Positions 8,339-17,472 of a stretch of DNA of 64,000 nt are shown here, piece after piece (the first letter of the stretch is position 1; each line of letters begins with the position of its first letter). The stretch lies in the NCBI GenBank assembly GCA_022511225.1, contig JAFLRZ010000003.1, positions 1 through 64,000 on the forward strand. The letters run 5' to 3'. Below the pieces are notes generated by a model that saw only the letters and a list, made by a program, of their open reading frames with translations, made no database searches and was not told where the DNA came from. The stretch is from Eubacterium sp. Lineage in GTDB: Bacteria; Bacillota; Clostridia; Oscillospirales; Acutalibacteraceae. The translations under genes and the position numbers were made by a program.

Positions 8339-10021
8339 TTACTTAAGAACCTTGAAGTCTACCTTGCCGATTTTAGTTCTCGGAAGCTCGTCGATAAATT
8401 CAATTTCTTTCGGTACAGACCATTTTGAAAGATTCTGCATACCGAAATCAACTATCTTTTTCTTCAATGCCTCATCGTCGTCAGTATCAAACTTCTTGTT
8501 CTTAACAACGAAGAGCTTAAGCTGTGTCTGACCCTCTTCGCCCTTGCCGATTACGCAGCAGTCATAAATCTCTGCCATTGCTCTGTACGCTTCCTCAATA
8601 AAGGAAGGATATACGAGGTAACCGCTGATTTTGTACACTCTCTTAAGACGCTGACGATAGTAAATATCGCCTGTTTCCTCCTCGATAAAGCACATATCAC
8701 CCGTATGGAGCCATACCTTGCCGTCCTCGTGCTTAACGAGCACCTTAGCAGTTTCCTCAGGGTCGTGGTAGTAGCCTTCCATAAGAGTAGGACCGTAGAT
8801 GCAAAGCTCACCGTCCTCGCCCTTGACCTCCTCGGTAGTACCCGGCTTAACGGTCATTGCCTGAATATTATAGCACGGAATACCGATACATCCCTGAGGT
8901 GCTTCTCTTCTCGGGTCTGTAAATGAGCAGACTGTTACGCACTCTGTAAGTCCGTAGCCGGAAACGAAATGGCACTTTGCACCGTTTTCCTTAAGAAGTC
9001 TATCCATTTTTTCCGTAAGAGAATACGGTACAACGTCTCCGCCTGAGCCGATAAGCTTCATATTAGACATATCGATTCCCTTGAGGTACCCTGCCTTATG
9101 AACCTTTTCAAAGAAGTCCGGCACGCCGAATATATAGTTCAAGCCGTATTTTTTAACGGCTTCTGAGCACATTTTAGCATCAAACTGGGGGAAGAGAGCC
9201 TGAGGCATACCCGTGCAGATTGATACGTTCATACAAAGCGCAAAGCCGAAACCGTGGAAAACAGGAAGAGCAGTAAGCATAGCGTCTGTATTGGCATCTG
9301 TTTTTGTTTCGAGCACGGTTTCAACAACATCAACAAGCTGATATGAAAGATTGTTTATAGCCTCGTTGCAAAGCTGTACACCCTTTGGATTACCTGTTGT
9401 GCCGCCCGTCATCATAATTGCGGCAACAGCAAGGGGATCTGTGGCAATTTCAACCTTTCCGCCGTCGTCAAGATACTTCTTGCCTTCTTTAAGAAATTCC
9501 GTCCACTCAATATTCTTGCGTACGTCTGTTGCAGGAGCAGTCTTGCCCTTAATCTTTTTCTTATATACCTGATTTGCTATGAAGCCGTACGGTGTCTTGG
9601 GAAAATATCCTGCCGTCTTACAGCGAACAAGTGTAAGATTTTTCATTCCCTTAAAGGATTTTTCGCTGACGTCAAAGCAAAAAGCAAATTTTGCTCCGAC
9701 AAGATTAACTGCATACTGTGCCTCGTTTGCTACGGAAAGCGGATGAAGCATTGCTGCGACAGCACCAATTTTGTTTACAGCGTAAATTGCTGTAATACAC
9801 TGAGGCATATTAGGTGCGCAGATGATAACTCTGTCGCCCTTTCTGACGCCGTTAGCAAGAAGTGCTGCTGCACAGAGGTCTACCATTTCCTCTGCCTTTT
9901 TCCAGCTGATTACGTTGTTGTAGTAGTAAAAGCACGGCAAATCAGCACGCTGAGCGGCAGAATCTGCAAACTTTTCATACATAGTTTTTCTTACGTCGTA
10001 TTTGTTTGTGTACTCAATCAT
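8339..10021 (-). CDS. AMP-dependent acyl-CoA synthetase/ligase
   Basis: A protein of 560 residues of the ANL adenylating superfamily. The phosphate-binding loop TGGTTGNPKG is at about 205-214. GYGLTE, the HTGD motif and a C-terminal K-x-G-K (RTKIGK) with the catalytic lysine are all present. It activates a carboxylic acid, probably a medium or long-chain fatty acid, to an acyl-adenylate and then a CoA ester. The substrate is not certain. Of the possible starts I chose the ATG at 10021 because GGGAGA lies eight bases before it; the ATG at 10048 has no such site. It is divergent from the membrane protein gene at 10218. Confidence 0.85.
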   Translation of the reverse strand: MIEYTNKYDVRKTMYEKFADSAAQRADLPCFYYYNNVISWKKAEEMVDLCAAALLANGVRKGDRVIICAPNMPQCITAIYAVNKIGAVAAMLHPLSVANEAQYAVNLVGAKFAFCFDVSEKSFKGMKNLTLVRCKTAGYFPKTPYGFIANQVYKKKIKGKTAPATDVRKNIEWTEFLKEGKKYLDDGGKVEIATDPLAVAAIMMTGGTTGNPKGVQLCNEAINNLSYQLVDVVETVLETKTDANTDAMLTALPVFHGFGFALCMNVSICTGMPQALFPQFDAKMCSEAVKKYGLNYIFGVPDFFEKVHKAGYLKGIDMSNMKLIGSGGDVVPYSLTEKMDRLLKENGAKCHFVSGYGLTECVTVCSFTDPRREAPQGCIGIPCYNIQAMTVKPGTTEEVKGEDGELCIYGPTLMEGYYHDPEETAKVLVKHEDGKVWLHTGDMCFIEEETGDIYYRQRLKRVYKISGYLVYPSFIEEAYRAMAEIYDCCVIGKGEEGQTQLKLFVVKNKKFDTDDDEALKKKIVDFGMQNLSKWSVPKEIEFIDELPRTKIGKVDFKVLK

Positions 10022-10217
10022 AATTAAATCTCCCAACATATTGAACATAATGCGCTAAATTGTGCATTATCTGTGTTGTAAAATTATAACAGAACATTAG
10101 GCTAATATCTACGATTTATAACAAAGTTTATCTTTATTTAATATTTGACTTTTGATTCATATGTGTTATTATATTTTTATGTTATTATTTTTTTAACTAC
10201 TAAAAGCGAGGTTAAAT

Positions 10218-10901
10218 ATGGCATATAAAATAAAAAAAGACCCTATTAATCAAATACCTAAGGCACAATTTGTTTTTTGGATAATCGTGAGAATATCTAT
10301 GATTATATGTGCGGCTTATTCCTTCGTGCACGGCGATTTGGTAATGGGCTTTGAAAGTGTATTCTGTTTTATTTTTACACATTTATGGGATATGTTTCAG
10401 ATTTTCGGAAACGGAAGCTTTATAGAAGAAGTACCTCCTCTGAGCCAGACAATGCTGAATATTATTATTTTTGTCGGAATCGTTATCGGCTCATATCTCG
10501 GCTTTTTTGACAAATTATGGTGGTTTGACGATATGATGCATATGCTTTCAGGAGTAGTATGCGCCGTATTTGGATACGATTTCGCCGTTATCATTCAGCG
10601 AAAAAAGGGGCAGTGCGCCGCAACACTTGCCGCAATATTCAGCCTGATGTTTGCTCTTTCAATTGCAGTAGGCTGGGAGTTTTATGAATTTGCTATGGAC
10701 ACTCTTCACGGCACTAATCTCCAGCTTGCAAAAGAGGGCGCAGAAACGGCTATGTTCGATTTATCCAAATATAACAATGAATACGGCTACGTCGGACTTG
10801 TTGACACTATGACGGATTTGATAATGAATGCCATCGGCGGTGTGTGCGGAATGGTATTTATGATTGTTCTGAGGAATAGAAAGAAGAAGTCAAACCCTTA
10901 A
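10218..10901 (+). CDS. YjdF/DUF2238-like membrane protein
   Basis: A protein of 227 residues with about five or six hydrophobic segments. Conserved polar motifs inside or beside them are WWFDDMMHMLSG (about 102-113), GWEFYEF (about 154-160) and DTMTDLIMNAIGG (about 195-207). These acidic and His motifs are characteristic of the DUF2238/YjdF-type integral membrane proteins, whose role is unknown. AGCGAGG precedes the ATG. It stands alone and ends at a strong terminator. Confidence 0.65.
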   Translation: MAYKIKKDPINQIPKAQFVFWIIVRISMIICAAYSFVHGDLVMGFESVFCFIFTHLWDMFQIFGNGSFIEEVPPLSQTMLNIIIFVGIVIGSYLGFFDKLWWFDDMMHMLSGVVCAVFGYDFAVIIQRKKGQCAATLAAIFSLMFALSIAVGWEFYEFAMDTLHGTNLQLAKEGAETAMFDLSKYNNEYGYVGLVDTMTDLIMNAIGGVCGMVFMIVLRNRKKKSNP

Positions 10902-10939
10902 AAATGACATAAACACTCAAATGAATTTCCTACCCTCTC

Positions 10940-10992
10940 TGCTCTGTCGGCGCGTGTACAACGCACACTGCGCCGAGGGAGCAAATTTTTTT
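10940..10992 (+). terminator. Long hairpin terminator
   Basis: An 18-base imperfect stem (10940-10957 with 10965-10983, one bulge and one mismatch, rich in GC) with a seven-base loop, followed by a T tract to 10992. It ends the membrane protein gene and lies in front of the convergent S1 gene. It does not belong to the cgggagg repeat family. Confidence 0.8.
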
Positions 10993-10995
10993 ATA

Positions 10996-11907
10996 TTATA
11001 TAAATTCTGTAAAAATCTGTTTTACGCTCGACTGTGGTGAATACTGCCAGAAATCAATATGATTATCGTCTATGTAATACTCTATCGGCTGAGGTGCCTC
11101 CGGCTTATCAAAGGCTTCAACAATTACAAGCTTTATTTTCATTTTGTCCTCTATGATAGATTTAACAAAAACTGCAACCTGCTGACCTACGGAAATATCG
11201 CGAAGCGGCTCTGCAAGTCCTGCAAGATTCGGAGTGAGCTCTACGAATACACCGTAATCCTCAATGCTTCTGACAATTCCCGTAACAGTTTCGCCGTCGG
11301 TAAACCTGTCTGCATTTTCTTTCCATGTGCCTAAAAGCTCCTTTAGTGAAAAGGTCAGCTTTTCAGGCTCTTTTTTTCTTAATACTACTTTGATTGTGTC
11401 ACCCTCGGAAAGTCTTTCTGACGGGTGGCTTATTCTTGATACAGAAAGCATATCAATCGGTATGAGTGCATTAATGCCCGCACCTATGTCAATAAACGCA
11501 CCGAAGCGTTCAAGGTGTGTTACCGTTGCATCTATAATATCCCCGACCTCAAGCTTTGAGAGAAATTCATCAATACACCTTTGCTGAACCTGTCTGCGAG
11601 AAAGCAGTGCAATATAATTATCGTATATGTCCTTTTCAAAGCCTGTTATTGAAAAGCAAATCTTTTTGTTGACCTTGGAAATCAGGGCAATATCCCTCGT
11701 AGTACCCTCTTCAATACCGACTGCACCCTCAACCCGCGGAATAATTCCCCTTGCGGCACCTAAATCAATATGCATATTGTGCTCTCTGTCACACAATAGC
11801 ACCTTGCCCTCAATGATTTCCTCGTTTATCATTGCCTGCTTCATTTCTTCAATAGTATTAAACCTTTTACACAAATCCTTGTTGTTCCCCTCCGGGTAAA
11901 ATTTCAT
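10996..11907 (-). CDS. S1-domain RNA-binding protein (ribosomal protein S1-like)
   Basis: A protein of 303 residues with S1-type OB folds at about 30-100, 115-185 and 198-260. The middle one is the clearest, with VGDIIDATVTHLERFGAFIDIG and later FSLKEL. Short S1 proteins of this kind replace the six-domain enteric S1 in many Clostridia and bind mRNA or 30S subunits. The C-terminal 40 residues are not S1-like. AGAGAG lies before the ATG. The upstream leader holds two copies of tacgttaatgt. Confidence 0.75.
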   Translation of the reverse strand: MKFYPEGNNKDLCKRFNTIEEMKQAMINEEIIEGKVLLCDREHNMHIDLGAARGIIPRVEGAVGIEEGTTRDIALISKVNKKICFSITGFEKDIYDNYIALLSRRQVQQRCIDEFLSKLEVGDIIDATVTHLERFGAFIDIGAGINALIPIDMLSVSRISHPSERLSEGDTIKVVLRKKEPEKLTFSLKELLGTWKENADRFTDGETVTGIVRSIEDYGVFVELTPNLAGLAEPLRDISVGQQVAVFVKSIIEDKMKIKLVIVEAFDKPEAPQPIEYYIDDNHIDFWQYSPQSSVKQIFTEFI

Positions 11908-11921
11908 AACATCACTCTCTT

Positions 11922-11948
11922 TACGTTAATGTGCTTATACGTTAATGT
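11922..11948. repeat. Pair of 11-base direct repeats upstream of the S1 gene
   Basis: tacgttaatgt occurs at 11922-11932 and again at 11938-11948, a 16-base period, within 45 bases of the S1 start codon. It could be a regulatory binding site; there is no direct proof. Confidence 0.5.
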
Positions 11949-12019
11949 ATTTAAGTATATGCGTTCGGAAAAATAATTATGATATTTTGTATTTTTACTA
12001 ATAATAAGTATATAGTTCA

Positions 12020-12048
12020 TTGACAATTTTGCAGTTTGTTGATATACT
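12020..12048 (+). promoter_or_regulatory. Sigma-A promoter of the zapA-U32-maf unit
   Basis: A perfect TTGACA (12020-12025), a 17-base spacer and TATACT (12043-12048), about 42 bases before the zapA start. Confidence 0.85.
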
Positions 12049-12089
12049 TAAAAAGTAAAATTGTCGATTGTTAAATGAGGGTGTCGAAT

Positions 12090-12443
12090 ATGAATAAAAA
12101 CAGAGTACAGGTAAAAATATGTGGTGCAAGCTACACTATTATCACAAACGATGACAGTGAATACGTAGAAAATCTTGCAGAGCTTGTAAGCGAGGAAATT
12201 CGAAGCTGCTGCAATGCAAATCCATCTCTTTCTACAACACAGGCGGCTGTTCTTGTGGCTCTTAATCAGGCAGATGCATGCAAAAAGGCTTCTGCTTCCG
12301 CAGATAATCTTCGTGCACAGATTAAGGATTATCTTGAAGAATGTGCAAGATCACGTATGGAGGTTGAGGTTTCAAGACGTGAGGTTGAGCGTCTGAGCCG
12401 TGAAAACACTGAGCTTCGTGATAAGCTGTCAAACAGAAATTGA
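12090..12443 (+). CDS. zapA: Cell division protein ZapA-like
   Basis: A protein of 117 residues. The N-terminal globular part starts NRVQVKICGASYTI and carries the ZapA-type segment ending in VALNQAD. A long C-terminal coiled coil (about 65-117) follows. ZapA binds and bundles FtsZ filaments at the division ring. I chose the ATG at 12090 because GAGGGTG precedes it; the upstream ATG at 12075 overlaps that site. It is followed after 20 bases by a U32 peptidase gene, a pairing common in Clostridia. Confidence 0.75.
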   Translation: MNKNRVQVKICGASYTIITNDDSEYVENLAELVSEEIRSCCNANPSLSTTQAAVLVALNQADACKKASASADNLRAQIKDYLEECARSRMEVEVSRREVERLSRENTELRDKLSNRN

Positions 12444-12463
12444 CATAAGGACACTAACTATTT

Positions 12464-14467
12464 ATGAAATTTGAGATTTTGGCTCCTGCTGGCAGTATGG
12501 AGTCGTTAATTGCCGGTGTACGAAGCGGTGCTGATGCAGTTTATCTCGGTGGTAAGCTCTTCAGTGCCCGTCGCAATGCCGGCAATTTTGATAGTAACGA
12601 GCTTTGTGATGCTGCAGCATACTGCCACGAAAGAAACGTAAAGGTATATCTTACGCTGAATATTCTCATTAGCGATGACGAAATGGAAAGCGTATATCAC
12701 GCTGTCAAGGATGCTATGAAGGCAGGAATTGACGGCTTTATCGTGCAGGATTTGGGAGTTGCCAAAATGATAAGAGAGCATTTTCCTCAGGCAAGGCTTC
12801 ACGGCTCAACCCAGATGAGCATAATGTCGCCTGCCGGAGCAGGAAAGGCTAAGGAACTTGGCTTCAGCCGTATCGTTCTGCCGAGAGAAATGACTCTTGA
12901 AGAAATAAAAGAAATGCAAAAGAGCACTGATTTAGAGCTTGAAATATTTGTGCACGGTGCACTTTGTATGTCTGTATCAGGTCAGTGCTATCTCTCCTCT
13001 ATGCTCGGCTCACGAAGCGGAAACCGCGGACTTTGCGCTCAACCGTGCAGACTTCCTTTTACGGCAAAAAATGACGGCAAGGAATATGCGCTCTCGCTTA
13101 AGGATTTAAGCCTTGTCCGACACCTTAAAGAGCTTGACGGCATTATGTCTTTAAAAATTGAGGGCAGAATGAAGCGCCCTGAATACGTTGCAGCTGCCGT
13201 CACAGCCGTAAAAAGGGCAATAAACGGCACCTTGACCGAGGAGAACACTCATCAGCTTCGCAGTGTGTTCTCACGAAGCGGTTTTACGGACGGCTACCTC
13301 ACCGGCAGGCGTGGCAGTGATATGTTTGGCATAAGGCAAAAAGAGGACGTAGTTATGGCAAAAGACGTGCTTAGCAAAATCAGTCATACTTACGACAACG
13401 AAAATCCTCTTATACCGATAGATTTTGAGCTGATTTGCAGAGAAAATCAGCCGACAAGCCTTACGTCATCTGCACTCGGCAGAAAAATAACTGTCACCAC
13501 CGATATTCCCGAAAAGGCAATAAACAAGCCAATGACTGCCGAAGGTCTTTCGCAAAGACTCGGCAAACTCGGAGGAACTCAGTTTTATCTTAACAACATC
13601 AGCGTTGAGCTTGACGAGGGGCTTATTCTGCCCGTATCAAAAATCAACGAGCTTCGCAGAAGAGCAATCGAGGAAATTGTAAAAACAGAAAAAAGAGAAA
13701 TCATAGCAAAGCCGTATACACCTGTCAGCTCTGCATCAGCCAAGAAGAATATCAAGTACCTGACTGCAAGCTTTCGCTCTGCAGAGCAGATTCCCGACAA
13801 GCATCCGTTTAAGCACGTGTTTATACCGATGGATTCCTCGCTTGAGGATTTTGTTGATAACCGTGCAGGAGTCGTTTTGCCGAGAGGTCTTTTCGGTATC
13901 GAAAACGAAATGCGAAATCGGCTGGAAAAGTTAAAGAAAGCAGGAGTATCAAAAGCTCTTTGCGGTAATATCGGCTCGTATACACTTGCTAAAGAGCTCG
14001 GTTATGAGGTGTACGGAGATTTCGGGCTTAACGTTTATAACTCCCTGACGGCACAGCAGATTGATAATCCGATACTTTCCTTTGAGCTGACAACTACGCA
14101 GATTGCAAATATCAATGCTGAAAATACAGGCGTGATTGTCTACGGCTCGGTACCGCTTATGCTCACAAGAAACTGCCCTGTAAAAAGCAGTATCAGCTGT
14201 TATGAATGTAATAAAAACGGGCACCTGACAGACAGAAAGGGCATAGAATTTCCTGTAATATGCAGTGATTATCCCTGTGTCGAAATTCTCAACAGTGTAC
14301 CGATTTATATGCTTGATCGAATGAATGAGGTCAGTGCAGACTTTGCTCACTTCTATTTTTCAACCGAAAGTCAAAAAGAAGTTGAGAGAATAATGGATTT
14401 ATACAAAAACGAAATCGGATATGACAGAAAATATACAAGGGGTCTATATTACCGACAGCTTAAATAA
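12464..14467 (+). CDS. U32-family peptidase-like protein (RlhA/YhbU type)
   Basis: A protein of 667 residues. The start KFEILAPAGSMESL and the segment EIFVHGALCMSVSGQC with CAQPCR about 20 residues later are the U32 signature with its conserved cysteines. E. coli RlhA of this family is needed for hydroxylation of 23S rRNA C2501; others are described as collagenase-like peptidases. A C-terminal region after about 400 carries more cysteines, including CYECNK. I infer an RNA-modification role rather than proteolysis. It lies between zapA and maf in one apparent operon. Confidence 0.82.
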   Translation: MKFEILAPAGSMESLIAGVRSGADAVYLGGKLFSARRNAGNFDSNELCDAAAYCHERNVKVYLTLNILISDDEMESVYHAVKDAMKAGIDGFIVQDLGVAKMIREHFPQARLHGSTQMSIMSPAGAGKAKELGFSRIVLPREMTLEEIKEMQKSTDLELEIFVHGALCMSVSGQCYLSSMLGSRSGNRGLCAQPCRLPFTAKNDGKEYALSLKDLSLVRHLKELDGIMSLKIEGRMKRPEYVAAAVTAVKRAINGTLTEENTHQLRSVFSRSGFTDGYLTGRRGSDMFGIRQKEDVVMAKDVLSKISHTYDNENPLIPIDFELICRENQPTSLTSSALGRKITVTTDIPEKAINKPMTAEGLSQRLGKLGGTQFYLNNISVELDEGLILPVSKINELRRRAIEEIVKTEKREIIAKPYTPVSSASAKKNIKYLTASFRSAEQIPDKHPFKHVFIPMDSSLEDFVDNRAGVVLPRGLFGIENEMRNRLEKLKKAGVSKALCGNIGSYTLAKELGYEVYGDFGLNVYNSLTAQQIDNPILSFELTTTQIANINAENTGVIVYGSVPLMLTRNCPVKSSISCYECNKNGHLTDRKGIEFPVICSDYPCVEILNSVPIYMLDRMNEVSADFAHFYFSTESQKEVERIMDLYKNEIGYDRKYTRGLYYRQLK

Positions 14468-14478
14468 GGAAGATTAAT

Positions 14479-15018
14479 ATGATTATACTTGCATCAAAAT
14501 CACCAAGAAGAAGGGAGCTTCTTTCTCTCATAACAACAAATTTTGAGGTTAAGACTGCCGACGTTGACGAGGCTCTGCCAAGTGGAATATCACCAAAAGA
14601 CGCAGTAGAGTATCTGTCAAAAATAAAGGCTCAGCCGTTCAAAAACGGCACGGATATAATAATAGGTGCAGACACGGTTGTTACACTTGATGAAAAAATC
14701 CTCGGCAAGCCTGAAAACGAGCAGGAAGCATTTGATATGCTCAGAATGCTCTCAGGCAGAGAGCACAGTGTTTTTACAGGTGTAACGATAATCAAAGGCG
14801 AAGAAGAAACGACCTTTTCCTGCGAAACAAAGGTAGAATTTTTTGAGCTTTCCGATCGGCAGATATGGGATTATATCGCAACAGGCGATCCTATGGACAA
14901 GGCAGGAGCTTACGGTATTCAGAACGGCGGTGCACTTTTTGTTAAAAAAATTAACGGAGATTATTCAAACGTCGTAGGACTTCCCGTCAGTTTGCTCAAT
15001 ATATATTTAAATAGTTGA
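14479..15018 (+). CDS. maf: Maf-family nucleoside triphosphate pyrophosphatase
   Basis: A protein of 179 residues. The start IILASKSPRRRELL and the motifs GADTVV and SGREHSVFTG are diagnostic for Maf. These enzymes hydrolyse non-canonical or pyrimidine NTPs (dTTP, UTP) to the monophosphate and are linked to arrest of septation. It follows the U32 gene by 11 bases with a GGAAG site, at the end of the zapA unit. Full length for the family. Confidence 0.9.
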   Translation: MIILASKSPRRRELLSLITTNFEVKTADVDEALPSGISPKDAVEYLSKIKAQPFKNGTDIIIGADTVVTLDEKILGKPENEQEAFDMLRMLSGREHSVFTGVTIIKGEEETTFSCETKVEFFELSDRQIWDYIATGDPMDKAGAYGIQNGGALFVKKINGDYSNVVGLPVSLLNIYLNS

Positions 15019-15076
15019 ATAATTTTGTCTATTTATCAAAAGTTGTCTATTATAAAACTTTTTATGTTTAAATACC

Positions 15077-15105
15077 TTGAATTTCATAACAAAAAATGTT
15101 AGAAT
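15077..15105 (+). promoter_or_regulatory. Sigma-A promoter of the PHP phosphoesterase gene
   Basis: TTGAAT (15077-15082), a 17-base spacer and TAGAAT (15100-15105). The leader to the start codon is about 90 bases and shows no strong hairpin. Confidence 0.65.
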
Positions 15106-15202
15106 CTGTTTAAAGTTTAGAAATTGTTTATAATTTAAATTTTCACTGTCAGTATTTACTATAAAACCATTAGACTATCAACCACTACTGAAAGGAGAAC
15201 TT

Positions 15203-16096
15203 ATGGCGGCAGATTTACATTGCCATACAAAACTAAGTGACGGTTCAGTTGGTATAGAGGATTTAATATCAATTGCACAAAAAAGCGGAATAAGCACTAT
15301 TGCCATAACGGATCACGACTGTCTTGCAGGTATCGTCAGGGGTCAGATTATCGGCAAGCGCTACGGTGTTGAAATAATTTCAGGCGTAGAGCTTTCGGCA
15401 TTTGACTATGATGCAGGCAAAAAGGTACATATTCTCTGCTATCTCGCCGATACCCCCAACAGGCTTGAGGGACTTTGCAAAAGAACCTCTGTAGCTCGCA
15501 AAAGAGCAGGGCAGATAATGATGCTCAAGGTTGCGGCACGCTTTCCGGTTTCAACCGACTTCATCATTAACCACGCAACAGGCTCAACAAACCTTTTTAA
15601 GCAGCACATTATGCACGCTCTTATTGATGCCGGATATACTGACGAGATTTTCGGAGAGCTTTATTACGCATTATTCTCGCGTGAAAGTGAGACTAATCTG
15701 CTTGCTCCCGTAAAATATCCTGACGTAAAGGAAGTTATAGAAGAAGTACACGGTGCAGGCGGTATTGCGGTGCTCGCTCACCCTGTTATGTACAATAATA
15801 CGGAAGAGATAGAAAAGTATACAGAGCTTGGACTTGACGGAATTGAGGTATGGCATCCGTCGGCAAGTGATGAAGATATCGAAATGCTTTCAAAAATATG
15901 CAAAAAACAAAAGCTTCTTATGACAGGAGGCTCGGATTTCCACGGTATGTACGGTGACAAGGCAGTAACTCTCGGCACTTGCACTACACCGGATGAGCAT
16001 TTAGATAAGCTCAAAAGCTACAAGGCAAAGAAAAAGAGGGCCGAGCGAAAGGCTCAGCGAGAGGCAGAAAAGGCAAAATCCGATAATAATGAATAA
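15203..16096 (+). CDS. PHP-domain phosphoesterase (YciV/TrpH type)
   Basis: A protein of 297 residues. Metal-binding motifs of the PHP fold are visible: DLHCHTKLSDG at the N terminus, ITDHD near residue 39, HP in VLAHPVMY near 193, and GGSDFHG near 243. Relatives remove phosphate from 3',5'-bisphosphonucleotides or act as 5'-3' nucleases. The last 25 residues are a very basic Lys/Arg/Glu tail that could bind nucleic acid. AAAGGAGA precedes the ATG. Confidence 0.85.
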   Translation: MAADLHCHTKLSDGSVGIEDLISIAQKSGISTIAITDHDCLAGIVRGQIIGKRYGVEIISGVELSAFDYDAGKKVHILCYLADTPNRLEGLCKRTSVARKRAGQIMMLKVAARFPVSTDFIINHATGSTNLFKQHIMHALIDAGYTDEIFGELYYALFSRESETNLLAPVKYPDVKEVIEEVHGAGGIAVLAHPVMYNNTEEIEKYTELGLDGIEVWHPSASDEDIEMLSKICKKQKLLMTGGSDFHGMYGDKAVTLGTCTTPDEHLDKLKSYKAKKKRAERKAQREAEKAKSDNNE

Positions 16097-16104
16097 CAAG
16101 ATTA

Positions 16105-16148
16105 AAAAACACCCATTGCATACTATATGCAACGGGTGTTTATGTTTT
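16105..16148 (+). terminator. Terminator of the PHP gene
   Basis: aaacaccc-a-ttgcat pairs with atgcaa-c-gggtgttt around a five-base loop, followed by tatgtttt. It begins a few bases after the stop codon. Confidence 0.8.
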
Positions 16149-16162
16149 GAAAGAGCAAAATT

Positions 16163-16199
16163 TCCCTGCGATTGCAGGGGAGGCAATATGCCTCCCGTT
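16163..16199. repeat. Palindromic repeat family copy B (right-half form)
   Basis: ccctgcgattgcaggg followed by gaggcaatatgcctcccgtt. The second part matches the right end of the long copies; the first part forms its own small hairpin. It lies between the convergent genes ending at 16096 and 16228. Confidence 0.75.
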
Positions 16200-16227
16200 T
16201 TGGAGGGATTCGTTATACGTTTTACAC

Positions 16228-16677
16228 TTATAAAAACTGTCTTACATCAACAGAAAGCCTATCCTCTATGTCAACAAGACGAGAGGCAATATTTTTTGAC
16301 TTGCTGTCGGCACTCTGATACTGATTAAGGTATCTCGAAAGAGATTTAACGCCCATATTGCAGCCGTCCGTAATCAAATCGGCTATCGTGTTGTCTGAGC
16401 CGTCAAACGCCATTTTCATATTCGTTTTCATTTTGCTCATGCTTTTTGCCATAGGGCTCGGCTCTTTGCCGTCATCTGCGTGCTTAATCAGGAGCATATC
16501 AATCTCCTCCTGAAGCTTTTGGTGCTGGCTTTTACTGTCACTCAGGAGCGTCTTGAAATCGTAATTCTGAACATCATTAATTACGTCATCAATAGCAGAA
16601 ATGCCCATTTTAATTCCTGAATCACATTCTCTGAGGAGCTTTACTGTATCTCCGTCTGCGCCTGTTTTGTCTGTCAT
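16228..16677 (-). CDS. Helical-bundle protein, DUF2383/ferritin-like
   Basis: A protein of 149 residues, predicted all helical, with MTDKTGADGD at the start and a C-terminal amphipathic helix rich in Ser and Leu. The pattern of four long helices and a GxxSLSRYLNQYQ segment fits small DUF2383-like, ferritin-like proteins of Clostridia, but I see no clear di-iron EXXH motif. The function is unknown. The ATG at 16677 is chosen from the AAAGGT site upstream; the longer frame to 16752 overlaps AT-rich promoter sequence. Confidence 0.5.
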   Translation of the reverse strand: MTDKTGADGDTVKLLRECDSGIKMGISAIDDVINDVQNYDFKTLLSDSKSQHQKLQEEIDMLLIKHADDGKEPSPMAKSMSKMKTNMKMAFDGSDNTIADLITDGCNMGVKSLSRYLNQYQSADSKSKNIASRLVDIEDRLSVDVRQFL

Positions 16678-16764
16678 AATGTCACGACCTTTCACTTTAA
16701 TAGTATTATTATTAACCGAAAATTTCATAAAATTAAAAAATGATCTGCGCAATTATGACTTAAC

Positions 16765-16793
16765 TTGATTTTGTCATTATTTTGAAGTATAAT
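16765..16793 (+). promoter_or_regulatory. Sigma-A promoter of the rpe operon
   Basis: TTGATT (16765-16770), a 17-base spacer and TATAAT (16788-16793), 35 bases before the rpe start. Confidence 0.7.
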
Positions 16794-16827
16794 AAGACGA
16801 ATTATACTATTACAAACAGAGGTTGTT

Positions 16828-17472
16828 ATGGAAATTAAAATATCGCCGTCCGTTCTTGCGGCAGACTTTGCAAATCTTGAAAGCGAGCTTAAAAAGTGTG
16901 AAAATGCCGAAATGATACATTTTGACGTTATGGACGGTCACTTCGTACCGAATATATCAATCGGAATCCCTGTAATTGCGGCGATGGACAAGGTGTGCGA
17001 TAAGCTGTTCGACGTTCATCTTATGATTTCGCACCCCAAAAAATACGTAAAGGCTATAGCTGATGCCGGTGCGAGCATAATTACGTTTCATGAGGAGTGC
17101 GATGATGACACAAATGAAACGATTGACGAGATACTTGCCTGCGGTTGCAGGGCAGGACTTGCAATAAAACCAAACACCCCTGCTGACAAGGTTTATCCGT
17201 ATCTTGACAAGCTTTCAATGGTGCTTGTAATGACAGTCGAGCCGGGCTTCGGCGGTCAGAGCTTTATGGAAAGCACTATGCCGAAGATTACGCAAATAAG
17301 AGAAAAATCACCACAAATTGATATTCAGGTTGACGGCGGTATCAACGCAGAAACCATAAAAACTGCATCACGTGCAGGAGCAAACGTATTTGTTGCCGGC
17401 ACGGCAGTATTCAGGAGCGAAAATCCGCAAAACACTATAAATGAATTAAAGGAAAATGCAAAAAGCATATGA
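16828..17472 (+). CDS. rpe: Ribulose-phosphate 3-epimerase
   Basis: A protein of 214 residues, full length. It interconverts ribulose-5-phosphate and xylulose-5-phosphate in the pentose phosphate pathway. The start ISPSVLAADFANLESEL, the metal ligands in HFDVMDGHFVPN, the MTVEPGFGGQ loop and DGGIN are all present. Its stop overlaps the start of the next gene by four bases, so it leads a run of genes extending to mgtE. Confidence 0.95.
   Translation: MEIKISPSVLAADFANLESELKKCENAEMIHFDVMDGHFVPNISIGIPVIAAMDKVCDKLFDVHLMISHPKKYVKAIADAGASIITFHEECDDDTNETIDEILACGCRAGLAIKPNTPADKVYPYLDKLSMVLVMTVEPGFGGQSFMESTMPKITQIREKSPQIDIQVDGGINAETIKTASRAGANVFVAGTAVFRSENPQNTINELKENAKSI

Noticed and set aside
10940-10992. 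Eighth copy of the cgggagg repeat family
   Set aside because: The hairpin arms (tcggcgc/gcgccga) do not share the family core; it is an ordinary long terminator.
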